61,405 nucleotides of DNA, from positions 1 through 61,405 of IMG/VR virus record IMGVR_UViG_3300042868_005269; one strand, 5' to 3'. Positions 7,078-13,837 of the stretch are shown piece by piece. The stretch comes from a virus. Made by a program: the position numbers and the translations under genes. The notes beneath the pieces are model-generated. The model searched no databases. It saw nothing but the letters and a program-made list of their open reading frames with translations, and had not been told where the DNA came from. Each line of letters starts with the position of its first letter. Position 1 is the first letter of the stretch.

Positions 7078-8498
7078 TTGGTTTCTCCATCAGTTTCGTT
7101 GGTTGCTTCTTCAGTCTCTGGCTCAGGCGCATTGTCCGGGTGGTACAGGGAGCCGTCTATCTCTACGTTGTCGGTGTCGTCGGTGTACCAGTTGTTCGAC
7201 TCCTCGCATCTCCAGCAGTCATCTTTGAGCTCGTACTCATGCGTGTCCTCGGTGTAGCAGATGTCATCGTCCTCGTTGTGGTAGTACGCATCACAAGACT
7301 CAACATACACAGCGTTGTCACTGTGCGTGTAGTCGCCGTCATGCAGCTCCACGATGTCGTTGTCGCCAAGCCACTCGCTGTCGTACCAGTCACCCTCTTG
7401 CGTCTGCACTGCGTTCTCGTTGTGCACGTAGTACTCGTGGCGTCTGCGGCCATTCACCCTCGTGTAGTTGTCGATGCAACACGGGCCGACTGTACTGTCG
7501 CCGCCGTAGCCGATCGAGTAACTGTCGTCCTCGTCCATACCCTCGCCGCAGTCATCGCAGGTACAGGTGTGGCCGTTGATGATGCCGCTGGTACTGCACG
7601 CCTCGTACCCATCGTATTGGCTGATGCGGAAGGTGTCGTCCTCCTCGACAACGTGCTGACTACCACCGTCGATGTACGGCATCAAGTACCCCTCACGGCG
7701 TAGCGGATAGCGCATGATGTGGATGTGGTCAGGCCAGCCGCGCCACTTGGCATAACCCAAGCCCTTGAGATACGCCTCGATAGCCTCGTCAGCACCTGAG
7801 TGCGAGCTGTACTCACGCTCTCGTTTGTATGAGCGCACGAACCCCTTGCCGTCATCGCTCTCGTGCACAAGGCAGCGACCCAGCACCATGCCGTCAGTGT
7901 CAGTCCGCACAGCCATGCCCCAGCCAAGCGATGGGTCGTACACCTCATAAGGGTGGCGCTCTTGCTTGTCATGGCACAGGATGTCGAAGCTGCTACTCAT
8001 ACATGAGCGAGGCCCGTGTATGACTGCATGAACCATCTTGTCCATCTCCTTGGTGATGATGGTCGAGCCACCATACGTGTACTTGGCACCGATGTCCCGG
8101 ATCAGGTTCGATGGTGCGTCAGGGAAGTGACGCGTCAAGTACTTGCCGATGGTGGTCACGACAGCCTTGGCATCGCTGTCGCCGTTGTGCATAGCCGCTT
8201 GCTCGTTGCGTGTGTAGGCTATGCGGTTGGGGTCAGTCAGCGCCTTGTGCGGCCACTCAAGCAACAGTTGCTGCCAGTCCTCGGCACGATGCTTGTACTC
8301 GGTCATCATGTCGAACACAGCAGGGTGCAGTTGATGGCGTTCGCGCTGTTGCTTGAACCACGTGCGGCCCTCATACACAAGGCGGTAGTTGCCGTAACCG
8401 ATACGCTCATGCACCCCGTCAGAGACGATGCGTGCGGAGGCGAAGAAGATGTAGTCCATGAAGTAGTGTGCTTCACGTGAGTCTTTCCATGTAGGCAT
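7074..8498 (-). CDS. Cys/Asp-rich conserved phage protein, 474 aa
   Basis: I do not know its function. The central part (about residues 150-270) has a segment seen in many phage proteins of unknown role: GPRSCMSSS, HPYEVYDPS, GMAVRTDTDGMVLGR, then SYKRERE and a helix ending LKGLGYAKWRGW. The C-terminal 170 residues are strongly acidic and contain repeated short units with Cys pairs (CTCDDCGEG, CCIDN, ESCDAYYHNEDDDICY, CWRCEESNNWYTD). These look like repeated small metal-binding or beta units. The ATG at 8498 has GGAGAAAGCAAA in front; the longer frame to 8579 runs into the palindrome and is not preferred. Confidence 0.75.
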   Translation of the reverse strand: MPTWKDSREAHYFMDYIFFASARIVSDGVHERIGYGNYRLVYEGRTWFKQQRERHQLHPAVFDMMTEYKHRAEDWQQLLLEWPHKALTDPNRIAYTRNEQAAMHNGDSDAKAVVTTIGKYLTRHFPDAPSNLIRDIGAKYTYGGSTIITKEMDKMVHAVIHGPRSCMSSSFDILCHDKQERHPYEVYDPSLGWGMAVRTDTDGMVLGRCLVHESDDGKGFVRSYKREREYSSHSGADEAIEAYLKGLGYAKWRGWPDHIHIMRYPLRREGYLMPYIDGGSQHVVEEDDTFRISQYDGYEACSTSGIINGHTCTCDDCGEGMDEDDSYSIGYGGDSTVGPCCIDNYTRVNGRRRHEYYVHNENAVQTQEGDWYDSEWLGDNDIVELHDGDYTHSDNAVYVESCDAYYHNEDDDICYTEDTHEYELKDDCWRCEESNNWYTDDTDNVEIDGSLYHPDNAPEPETEEATNETDGETK

Positions 8499-8570
8499 TT
8501 TGCTTTCTCCAGTTTCAGATTTTAGGAAGTGATGGGTATACCGGGATCGGTCGCCACCCATCAAGGCGCT

Positions 8571-8589
8571 GTGATACATCCTGTATCAC
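8571..8589. repeat. GTGATAC palindrome, copy 2
   Basis: Inverted repeat GTGATACA / TGTATCAC with 8-base arms and a 3-base loop, placed five bases after the stop of the gene ending at 8594 and before the start at 8498. It has the same core as the other five copies. Confidence 0.75.
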
Positions 8590-8593
8590 GGAT

Positions 8594-8821
8594 TCACTCA
8601 ACGACAACAGTCCAGCCCATCGCCTCGATGACTCGCTTAAGGGATGGGTCTGGCGTCATGCCAACGATGATCGTTGCTACCTTGTCGGTGTGGTTGATAC
8701 GCACCATCGTCATTGAACGCGGCACCATCCACACACCGCCATCCTTGACGGTGTCGAACATGTTGCGTGTCCACTTGACGGCGTTGCTCATGCCTGCCTT
8801 GGTGTCGAGGTCGTAACTCAT
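8594..8821 (-). CDS. Hypothetical protein, 75 aa
   Basis: Unknown small protein, MSYDLDTKAGMSNAVKWTRN with a beta-rich middle (GGVWMVPRSMTMVRI) and a C-terminal VIEAMGWTVVVE. The ATG at 8821 overlaps the upstream stop as ATGA and was preferred to the longer in-frame start at 8863, which covers the neighbour. Confidence 0.65.
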   Translation of the reverse strand: MSYDLDTKAGMSNAVKWTRNMFDTVKDGGVWMVPRSMTMVRINHTDKVATIIVGMTPDPSLKRVIEAMGWTVVVE

Positions 8822-9054
8822 TTGCGTGCTTTCTTCTTTGGCAGTGTGAATGTGCCGAGCCACTCAGCGCCCTCGACTTGAGGGCAGTACATCTTGATCT
8901 CGTACTCGGCATCGTGTGGGCCGGGCACCATGTACAGGTTGAATGTGTACCCGTCAGCCTCCATCAGTTCGAGCAGTGCAGGCAAGTCTCGCGTCTCGTT
9001 GGTCGTTGCCCACATAGCGCAGGACGAGGCGTAGAAGTGTTGGTTCTCTTTCAT
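8818..9054 (-). CDS. Hypothetical protein, 78 aa
   Basis: Unknown. Contains TRDLPALLELMEADGYTFNL and a basic C-terminus (LPKKKARK). AAAGGAGAAATGTA precedes the ATG, and the start overlaps the upstream stop in a TAATG arrangement. It belongs to the coupled early run. Confidence 0.65.
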   Translation of the reverse strand: MKENQHFYASSCAMWATTNETRDLPALLELMEADGYTFNLYMVPGPHDAEYEIKMYCPQVEGAEWLGTFTLPKKKARK

Positions 9055-9263
9055 TACATTTCTCCTTTGATGATCTGATCCATGCGGTGCTGGCGGTAGA
9101 ACTTGCAGAACAAGTCGTCGAACGCCGTGAGTAGGCGCTCTCTGTTGGTGGTGTCCGCTACGTAGAACGCTCGGGCGATGTGCCCTGCGAAACTGCCGCC
9201 CTCGCGCTCCATGAGCAGTGCCGCACTGAGCAGCATGTCGTGGTCTAAGTCCATTGCTTTCAT
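9054..9263 (-). CDS. Conserved small phage protein, 69 aa
   Basis: Resembles a small phage family with HIARAFYVADTTNRERLLTA and FDDLFCKFYR, of unknown function. AAAGGAGAAAGCAA precedes the ATG, which overlaps the stop of the next gene upstream as ATGA. Confidence 0.68.
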   Translation of the reverse strand: MKAMDLDHDMLLSAALLMEREGGSFAGHIARAFYVADTTNRERLLTAFDDLFCKFYRQHRMDQIIKGEM

Positions 9264-9439
9264 TTGCTTTCTCCTTTGGTTAATTCACACAGATCATTGA
9301 GGCGCATCAGCGCCACCTCCAGCCTGCCTCGCACATCTTCGCGCTTGGGCAAGTCATCGAGGTTGTTCAAGGCGTAGCGCAGTTGCGCCCGCATGTAGTC
9401 CAGCTCGATGTGCCACTCGTGCTCTTGTCCTTCAGTCAT
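9260..9439 (-). CDS. Hypothetical helical protein, 59 aa
   Basis: Hand-translated frame just under common size limits. It starts MTEGQEHEWHIELDYMRAQL and continues as two amphipathic helices (RYALNNLDDLPKRED, RLEVALMRLNDL). AAAGGAGATAAGCAA precedes the ATG, and the stop overlaps the next start. No family recognised. Confidence 0.65.
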   Translation of the reverse strand: MTEGQEHEWHIELDYMRAQLRYALNNLDDLPKREDVRGRLEVALMRLNDLCELTKGESK

Positions 9440-9456
9440 TTGCTTATCTCCTTTGG

Positions 9457-9723
9457 TTAAAGTGTGCAGTACCAGCGATGGGCGCTGATACGGCGGGTCT
9501 TCAGGCGTACGCCTGCGGTCTGGCGCAGATGGCTGTTGAACATCTTGACCAAGACGGACTCAACACCACCGCTTGGCATGGCGCGCAGTTGGTCGCTCTC
9601 GATGATGACAAAGCCTTGCGCTTTGAGCGTCTCGTGCAGTGCCTGCCAGTCATGCACCACCTTGGTAGGCACTGGGGTAGGTGCGGCGGTGTACGCCGTG
9701 TTGGGTATATCGTCGAGTCTCAT
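9457..9723 (-). CDS. Hypothetical protein, 88 aa
   Basis: Unknown. A proline/threonine-rich N-terminus (TAAPTPVPTK) leads into HDWQALHETLKAQGFVIIES and a basic C-terminus with RLKTRRISAHRW. AGGAGAAAGCAA precedes the ATG and the start overlaps the upstream stop (ATGA). Confidence 0.65.
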   Translation of the reverse strand: MRLDDIPNTAYTAAPTPVPTKVVHDWQALHETLKAQGFVIIESDQLRAMPSGGVESVLVKMFNSHLRQTAGVRLKTRRISAHRWYCTL

Positions 9724-9926
9724 TTGCTTTCTCCTAAAAGTTCATCACGCCATGCGTTGAGGTCAGAGAGAACTTTCTCTCTCGTACCCCAGTAGCCCAT
9801 CTGTTTCAGCATTGCGTATGCAGTCGGGCTTTTGCTTCGGCTCATGCCTAGCATCTCCAGCTTGAGCATCTGGCGCAGTGCCAGTAGGCGAGCCGCATCT
9901 ATTTGGTGTCCGGTTAGTACAGTCAT
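9720..9926 (-). CDS. Hypothetical helical protein, 68 aa
   Basis: Unknown, nearly all helix: IDAARLLALRQMLKLEMLGM, then SPTAYAMLKQMGYWGTREKV. It may be a small protein-interaction module. GGGGAGAAACCGA precedes the ATG, and it overlaps both neighbours by four bases. Confidence 0.63.
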   Translation of the reverse strand: MTVLTGHQIDAARLLALRQMLKLEMLGMSRSKSPTAYAMLKQMGYWGTREKVLSDLNAWRDELLGESK

Positions 9927-10186
9927 TCGGTTTCTCCCCAGACAGTGAAGCTGTGGATGGGCTCGCCGATGCTGTCCGTCCAGCCTGCTTTGTAGACGTC
10001 CACGTGCAGGTCGCTGTCTTTCTTGGCGTGGCCTGAGTAGTCAGCGCCAGCAAAGTTGATGTCGTACTCATCCCACACGACCCAGTCATCGGCCGTGGCC
10101 AGCGTGTCGCTGTGAAAGTTACGCTCGACAATCAGTGCCAAGCGATAGCCCTCGCAGAAGGCCCGCAGTTCTTGCAGTGTTCTCAT
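9923..10186 (-). CDS. Hypothetical protein, 87 aa
   Basis: Unknown. An N-terminal helix (LQELRAFCEGYRLALIVERN) is followed by acidic beta-rich segments (DWVVWDEYDINFAG, DSDLHVDVYKAGW). AAGGAGATAAGTAA precedes the ATG. No known family. Confidence 0.65.
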   Translation of the reverse strand: MRTLQELRAFCEGYRLALIVERNFHSDTLATADDWVVWDEYDINFAGADYSGHAKKDSDLHVDVYKAGWTDSIGEPIHSFTVWGETE

Positions 10187-10198
10187 TTACTTATCTCC

Positions 10199-10351
10199 TT
10201 ATTGGTTGATGTAGACCAGCACCATCTGTGCTTCTTGGCGAATGTCCATAGAGGCGAGCGTTGACTCGGCCTCATCCCTGTCCATGGGCGGGGTCGAGTG
10301 CGCTTGGCCTCGGGAGTCCCACCACTGAACGATCCATGCTTGTGTTCTCAT
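10199..10351 (-). CDS. Hypothetical protein, 50 aa
   Basis: Small protein MRTQAWIVQWWDSRGQ, ending ASMDIRQEAQMVLVYINQ, with predicted beta strands. The start at 10351 has GGAGAAAGCA upstream; the longer frame to 10438 runs into the palindrome. Function unknown. Confidence 0.6.
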   Translation of the reverse strand: MRTQAWIVQWWDSRGQAHSTPPMDRDEAESTLASMDIRQEAQMVLVYINQ

Positions 10352-10428
10352 TGCTTTCTCCAGTTTCAGATGCCGCCCTGTTTGGGGTAGGCTCGACCAT
10401 GCGGGCGGCGTTGCATGGTTGAGTGGTT

Positions 10429-10449
10429 GGTGATACACGGTGTATCACC
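10429..10449. repeat. GTGATAC palindrome, copy 3
   Basis: Palindrome with 10-base arms, GGTGATACAC and GTGTATCACC, around a single base. It lies three bases after the stop at 10453 of the 305-residue gene and before the start at 10351. It is the most symmetric of the six copies. Confidence 0.75.
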
Positions 10450-10452
10450 GGG

Positions 10453-11370
10453 TTATTTGATGAGGTTCAATAGCGTCTGCGCCAGAGGTTGCCTGTCCAT
10501 GTGCGCCAGTATTCGTTTCTGTTGGGCCGCTAGGTCTGCGGCCAGTGCCCTAGCTGCGGGGGGTGCTGTCATATCTGCCGGGGACAGGCGCTCTGCCAAT
10601 GATGGTTTGGATGCCCTCAAGATGTTGCCCCTGTTCTTGGGCGGCTTGGTCTTGACCGCCGACACCATCTGCTTGTCGTCGTCATCGCGCATGAGTTCGG
10701 GAACCATCTGCGCCCAGTGGTTGGGCACATGGGCGTTGTCATCCAAGGCGTTCACTCGCTCGATGGCCTTGCGTAACAGCAACTCTTTGCGTGCCAGCTT
10801 CTCGTTCTCGGGGTCTTCGTCCAGTCTTTCGATGGTGGTCTCAAGCGTGGCCCGTGTGTAGCGCAGTAGCCGGGCTTTGCGTTTGATGCACAGGCTGATC
10901 GGGCTTGTGCGTTGGAAGGGTTGTTTGAACTTGGCTCGGTCACGGGGCGGCACTTCGTCAGCGGCCACACGGAATGCTTCTTTGATTCGGTCGGGCACAA
11001 AGTCTGTCCAGTGGGTGTGCTCGGGCAGTTCACGGTCAATGCGCCGTATCTTTTCCAGCTTCTCGTACAGTTTGTTAAGCACTGCGAAGTAGTCGGCCAC
11101 GAACTCCTCACGCTCAGGCGCTGGGGTCTTGGTCTTGTAGCGCACCATGCTTCGCACAATCCGGCGTTCGTGTTGCAAGGCTTCGATCACCTCGCCCCAC
11201 TGCTTGTCGGACTCTTTGCGCTGGCGCTTGGCGATGCTCTGGGCACTGCGTTGCCGCTTGATTTGTGCGAGGGTCAGGTCTGCCATTTCGGGGGATTGGC
11301 CTTCGCTGAATAGCTTGGCCCGTATTTCACGGTAGGCCCAGCCTGCGTATTTACGGTAGGGGTCGCTCAT
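10453..11370 (-). CDS. Hypothetical charged helical protein, 305 aa
   Basis: Unknown protein. It is strongly charged and helical, with basic stretches (QIKRQRSAQSIAKRQRKE, CIKRKARLLRYTRATLE) and a Pro/Ala-rich C-terminal part (SPADMTAPPAARALAADLAA). There is no membrane segment. Basic character and position beside the putative origin fit a DNA- or RNA-binding role, but no motif proves it. AAAGGAGCATCC precedes the ATG. It is the first gene after the 405-bp non-coding region and may be driven from a promoter there. Confidence 0.75.
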   Translation of the reverse strand: MSDPYRKYAGWAYREIRAKLFSEGQSPEMADLTLAQIKRQRSAQSIAKRQRKESDKQWGEVIEALQHERRIVRSMVRYKTKTPAPEREEFVADYFAVLNKLYEKLEKIRRIDRELPEHTHWTDFVPDRIKEAFRVAADEVPPRDRAKFKQPFQRTSPISLCIKRKARLLRYTRATLETTIERLDEDPENEKLARKELLLRKAIERVNALDDNAHVPNHWAQMVPELMRDDDDKQMVSAVKTKPPKNRGNILRASKPSLAERLSPADMTAPPAARALAADLAAQQKRILAHMDRQPLAQTLLNLIK

Positions 11371-11524
11371 GGATGCTCCTTTGTTGATGGGGTGAACGGA
11401 TTGTAGCTCAGATTACTTCGATGTAATCACGCACAGACAGAAAACTGTCCGACCTTACTTCGCTTGGACGCAAAATTGGACAGTGGGAACCCGCATGGTT
11501 GCTGGTGTTGCCGTGTTTGTGTCC

Positions 11525-11554
11525 ACTCTAATGGTGTTTTTTACAGGGAGTCAA
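11525..11554 (-). promoter_or_regulatory. Candidate sigma70-like leftward promoter
   Basis: Read on the minus strand: TTGACT (11554-11549) as a -35 box, an 18-base spacer, then TAGAGT (11530-11525) as a weak -10 box. It would drive the 305-residue gene and the cassette below it. The -35 matches five of six consensus bases and the -10 four of six, so this is a weak call. Confidence 0.3.
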
Positions 11555-11651
11555 CGCCTGAACTTATTTTTTATTTAACAAAGCTGTGCCAACCTGCATG
11601 AAAGCAATTCTTCTTATCTATATCTTATTTAATATATATATATAGAGGGGA

Positions 11652-11703
11652 CAAGAAAAGACAAACGCCTTTATGAATCAACGACTTACGCTGTCTTTTC
11701 TTG
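11652..11703. repeat. 12-base perfect inverted repeat
   Basis: CAAGAAAAGACA (11652-11663) and TGTCTTTTCTTG (11692-11703) are exact reverse complements, separated by 28 bases. It stands beside the alternating-TA tract in the non-coding region. It may be a cruciform or a pair of binding sites. Confidence 0.65.
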
Positions 11704-11752
11704 GGGAAACGCGATGGAGGATCGGACAGTCCCAAAAAGCGTTAACTAAAGT

Positions 11753-11773
11753 GGTGATACGCCGTGTATCACC
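11753..11773. repeat. GTGATAC palindrome, copy 4
   Basis: GGTGATAC / GTATCACC with 8-base arms and the loop GCCGT, just three bases after the stop of the gene at 11776-12000. The whole 21 bases are identical to copy 5 at 12312-12332. Confidence 0.75.
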
Positions 11774-11775
11774 GA

Positions 11776-12000
11776 TCAGGAGCCGTGCATGGCTTTCTTT
11801 TGCCTGATGTTGACTTCGTGCCAGAGCTGGGACATGGATGCACAGGGTATCGAGACGGTCGTGCCTACCATCGCCACGCTTGCGACCCAGTAGGGGTCGT
11901 ACTTGCCACGGGGGTAGTGGATTTGAGCGCACCAGAGTGCGCCTGCTTGGTCACGCCATTGGGTGAGGGTTTCGGTGGTGGGTTGCTTGAGGTTACGCAT
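11776..12000 (-). CDS. Hypothetical protein, 74 aa
   Basis: Unknown. It contains LTQWRDQAGALWCAQIHY and ASMSQLWHEVNIRQKKAM. GAAGGAGAAACTTCC precedes the ATG. It is an early gene in the leftward block with a palindrome directly after its stop. Confidence 0.63.
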   Translation of the reverse strand: MRNLKQPTTETLTQWRDQAGALWCAQIHYPRGKYDPYWVASVAMVGTTVSIPCASMSQLWHEVNIRQKKAMHGS

Positions 12001-12013
12001 GGAAGTTTCTCCT

Positions 12014-12199
12014 TCAGTTGGTGTGGTGGATGCGGACGTAGCGGGCCATGGCCTTGAGCATGACCTTCTGGGGGACGCAGTACTTGATGGCTACCGCCTT
12101 GGCCACATAGGGCAGTTCGTGCGCTTGGATGTGGCACAGGATGTGGTGCAGTTCGTGGATGATGCGCTTGGCATCACGGGTTTGCAGGTTGTTGTGCAT
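12014..12199 (-). CDS. Small His-rich protein with an HELHH motif, 61 aa
   Basis: Reads MHNNLQTRDAKRIIHELHHI, then LCHIQAHELPYVAKAVAIKY and MARYVRIHH. HELHH fits the HExxH zinc-protease pattern inside a helix, and a second HE follows 9 residues later, but the protein is too short for a normal metalloprotease. It might be a tiny zincin-like remnant, a metal-binding protein or chance. GGAGAAACTTCC precedes the ATG, the same leader as the gene below it. Confidence 0.6.
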   Translation of the reverse strand: MHNNLQTRDAKRIIHELHHILCHIQAHELPYVAKAVAIKYCVPQKVMLKAMARYVRIHHTN

Positions 12200-12279
12200 G
12201 GAAGTTTCTCCGATTGGTTTTGGCTATGAAGTCGCCGCCGTGATTGTTTAAGCCACAGGCGGTTAGACATGGGGAGGAA

Positions 12280-12302
12280 CAACGGGCCAGCCACGCCCGT
12301 TG
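12280..12302. repeat. 8-bp GC-rich hairpin between early genes
   Basis: CAACGGGC and GCCCGTTG form a perfect 8-base stem around a 7-base loop. It lies in the 135-base gap 12200-12334 between two leftward genes, next to palindrome copy 5. In the leftward direction it is followed by TTCC rather than a T-run, so it may be an attenuator or RNA-processing signal rather than a strong terminator. I see no convincing gene in the gap. Confidence 0.5.
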
Positions 12303-12311
12303 AGTTTGCTT

Positions 12312-12332
12312 GGTGATACGCCGTGTATCACC
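12312..12332. repeat. GTGATAC palindrome, copy 5
   Basis: GGTGATAC / GTATCACC with loop GCCGT, two bases after the stop at 12335 of the first early gene. All 21 bases match copy 4. Confidence 0.75.
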
Positions 12333-12334
12333 GA

Positions 12335-12772
12335 TCACTTCAAGGCGTTCAGCAAAGCCATTGCTTGCTTGATCTGCTCTTGCAGAGTCTCGCCCTCGAA
12401 GTTGCCAAGGAAATCCATCGCCATAGCCTTGGCCGCCGTGCTGATGCGCTGTTGCTTGGCAGGGGCTTGGGCTTTCTCAGGGGTGAACCACACCATGACG
12501 TTGCGTCTCCACGATTGGAAGGCCGCGCCGTGGCGTGACTCACGCGTGGATTCTTCGCCGGTGTAGAACACGGCAGTCCCCGCCGTGTTCCATGTGTAGT
12601 TGCAGCCGTACTTCGTAGCATGGACTTTCGCAAGCTCCTCAAGAAGCGTGATACATGGTGTATCACCAAGTTCTTTCGCCGCCGCTTGCATGGCGTCCCC
12701 GTATGAGATGCCCGCAGTAAGGAAGTCTGAGTAGGCTTTGACGGCGGTTTGGATTGTGGTCAGTTTTTTCAT
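12335..12772 (-). CDS. First gene of the leftward block, hypothetical protein, 145 aa
   Basis: Unknown protein. The N-terminal half is helical (AVKAYSDFLTAGISYGDAMQ) and the middle has YGCNYTWNTAGTAVFYTGEE and WRRNVMVWFTPEK. The C-terminus is helical and Ala-rich. The ATG at 12772 has GGAGAAAATCC upstream; the extension to 12823 has no ribosome binding site. As the first gene after the divergent control region it is likely expressed earliest. A copy of the GTGATAC palindrome (12648-12666) lies inside its coding sequence, encoding GDTPCIT. Confidence 0.7.
   Translation of the reverse strand: MKKLTTIQTAVKAYSDFLTAGISYGDAMQAAAKELGDTPCITLLEELAKVHATKYGCNYTWNTAGTAVFYTGEESTRESRHGAAFQSWRRNVMVWFTPEKAQAPAKQQRISTAAKAMAMDFLGNFEGETLQEQIKQAMALLNALK
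12648..12666. repeat. GTGATAC palindrome, copy 6 (inside a gene)
   Basis: GTGATACA / TGTATCAC with a TGG loop, within the coding region of the 145-residue gene. It is the only copy inside a reading frame, which argues that the DNA or RNA site itself is selected, or that it arose by copy-and-paste. Confidence 0.7.
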
Positions 12773-12981
12773 GGATTTTCTCCGTTGGGTTGCTGTCTTG
12801 TAGGGCCATTCCCTACTCGACAAACCCTAGTTTCCGGCAACCCCCATTCGATAGCCCCTGAGCCCCCTATTTTCGAGGCAGAAAGGCCACTTTCCAGACC
12901 CCACCGTACCCCCATGGGCCTATATTAGAGCGTGACACGGCTTCGTAGTACAACACTGTTCCACACCCGCTCCCACCACTT

Positions 12982-12997
12982 TGTAAAACACTAGACA
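12982..12997. promoter_or_regulatory. Candidate operator, copy C of TGTCWAGYGYTWKACA
   Basis: On the plus strand TGTAAAACACTAGACA; its reverse complement TGTCTAGTGTTTTACA fits the consensus exactly. TTTGT and ACAAA arms extend the symmetry. It lies in the divergent region where both blocks begin, a natural place for a repressor or activator site. Confidence 0.5.
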
Positions 12998-13077
12998 AAG
13001 CAACACACCCCCCTGTATAAAAACACAGCCCTCTAAAAAATTTTATAAAAAATTTTAAAAAAACTGGGGACGAAAAA

Positions 13078-13105
13078 AAGCCCCCGGTCTTGCGACAGGG
13101 GGCTT
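13078..13105 (-). terminator. Strong leftward Rho-independent terminator
   Basis: AAGCCCCC and GGGGGCTT form an 8-base stem with a 12-base loop. On the minus strand it is followed by a run of seven T. No leftward gene lies above it, so it may end a short leftward transcript or insulate the early block from read-through. On the plus strand there is no T-run. Confidence 0.75.
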
Positions 13106-13133
13106 AAAGGGTCTCTCAACCCAAGGAGAAGCA

Positions 13134-13169
13134 ATGAATCAACCGAAGTTGCGCCATCACCAAAAGTGA
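13134..13169 (+). CDS. Possible 11-residue leader peptide before the terminase operon
   Basis: AAGGAGAAGCA stands directly before an ATG that opens the frame MNQPKLRHHQK and a TGA. The ribosome binding site is much better than that of the following terminase gene (which has only TTGGATTAA). It might be a leader that controls late-gene translation, or a remnant of a longer gene. There is no direct evidence of expression. Confidence 0.35.
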   Translation: MNQPKLRHHQK

Positions 13170-13178
13170 GTATATACT
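13149..13178 (+). promoter_or_regulatory. Candidate rightward promoter
   Basis: TTGCGC (13149-13154), an 18-base spacer, then TATACT (13173-13178). The -10 matches five of six consensus bases and the -35 only three of six. It lies about 40 bases before the terminase small subunit and overlaps the leader peptide. If it is used, the leader would need another promoter upstream. Confidence 0.3.
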
Positions 13179-13219
13179 GCGCACATCGGGAAAGCAACCC
13201 GCAACTCCACTTGGATTAA

Positions 13220-13837
13220 ATGTTAGATCACCTCCTTGACTTCGACCCAGAAGTTTTACCTAAGTCACAAGCGCCCTCCCCAGCGGAGAAGGCCGCGCCC
13301 GTTGAGTTGCTGAACGGCAAGATCAGTACGAGCGACTGGCTTAAGGAGATGGGTGTACCTGACGCCGAGACCGCAGTGTCCGAGTTGGAAAAGCAGCAGG
13401 CCCGTCAAACTTTCTCCGCGCTTACAACTGCATCCCCCATAAAAGAGCAGCACGACTTGGTCTCCAAGATAGAGACCCCAGCGGCCGTGCGCCATCTGGT
13501 CGGCATGCTGACCGCATACGACTGGGAGTTTGTGCACCAAGCGCAAGAGCTGCGCGGGTACGCCGTGGCCAAGATTTTGGAAGAGTGCGAGAACCCCAAC
13601 TCCAACATCCGGCTCAAAGCGTTGGGCCTTTTGGGCAAGGTCACAGAGATCGGGCTGTTCACCGAGAAGATCGAGATCAAGAAAACCGACATGACCGAGG
13701 CGGAGATCGACCAGCGCCTGAAAGAGAAGCTGGCCAAGTTCATGGACGTCTCAGACGCCGACGTCACGGACCTCGTGGACATCACGGAAGTCCCAACCCC
13801 CACCCAAGATGACAACCAACCCGCCGCTGACGCCTGA
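13220..13837 (+). CDS. Terminase small subunit-like protein, 205 aa
   Basis: Probable DNA-recognition subunit of the packaging motor. The call rests on position (first gene of the rightward block, overlapping the large subunit by 29 bases) and on a helical core, QELRGYAVAKILEECENPNS followed by IRLKALGLLGKVTEIGLF, which fits small-terminase helical bundles. The N-terminus is proline-rich and the C-terminus acidic (DVSDADVTDLVDITEV). The ribosome binding site is weak (TTGGATTAA). No clear helix-turn-helix motif can be named. Confidence 0.7.
   Translation: MLDHLLDFDPEVLPKSQAPSPAEKAAPVELLNGKISTSDWLKEMGVPDAETAVSELEKQQARQTFSALTTASPIKEQHDLVSKIETPAAVRHLVGMLTAYDWEFVHQAQELRGYAVAKILEECENPNSNIRLKALGLLGKVTEIGLFTEKIEIKKTDMTEAEIDQRLKEKLAKFMDVSDADVTDLVDITEVPTPTQDDNQPAADA

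Larger units (their letters stand above)
11371..11775. other. 405-bp non-coding region, possible replication origin
   Basis: I find no convincing gene here. Contents: a GATTAC-TTCGAT-GTAATC inverted repeat (11411-11428); three ACTGTCC/GGACAGT elements (11444-11450, 11478-11484, 11724-11730); an AT-rich tract with alternating TA (about 11615-11646); a 12-base inverted repeat (11652-11703); a candidate leftward promoter; and the fourth GTGATAC palindrome. Iterons, inverted repeats and an AT-rich element together resemble a replication origin, though no origin-binding protein is recognised. Confidence 0.5.
12773..13219. promoter_or_regulatory. Divergent control region between the two transcription blocks
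   Basis: 447 bases between the first leftward gene and the terminase small subunit. Contents: the leftward gene's ribosome binding site, a C-rich stretch, operator copy C (12982-12997), an AT-rich tract of A and T runs (about 13033-13065), a strong leftward terminator (13078-13105), an 11-codon leader with a strong ribosome binding site (13134-13169) and a candidate rightward promoter (13149-13178). No full gene is seen. Confidence 0.7.

Noticed and set aside
11560-11600. Sigma54-like TTGGCACAGCTTTGTT on the minus strand
   Set aside because: The -12 TTGC element is not at the required spacing, so the resemblance is partial.
12091-12294. Frame starting with ATG at 12273 and running into the HELHH gene
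   Set aside because: Poor ribosome binding site, Ser/Arg/Cys-rich antisense-like composition and full overlap with a better supported gene.
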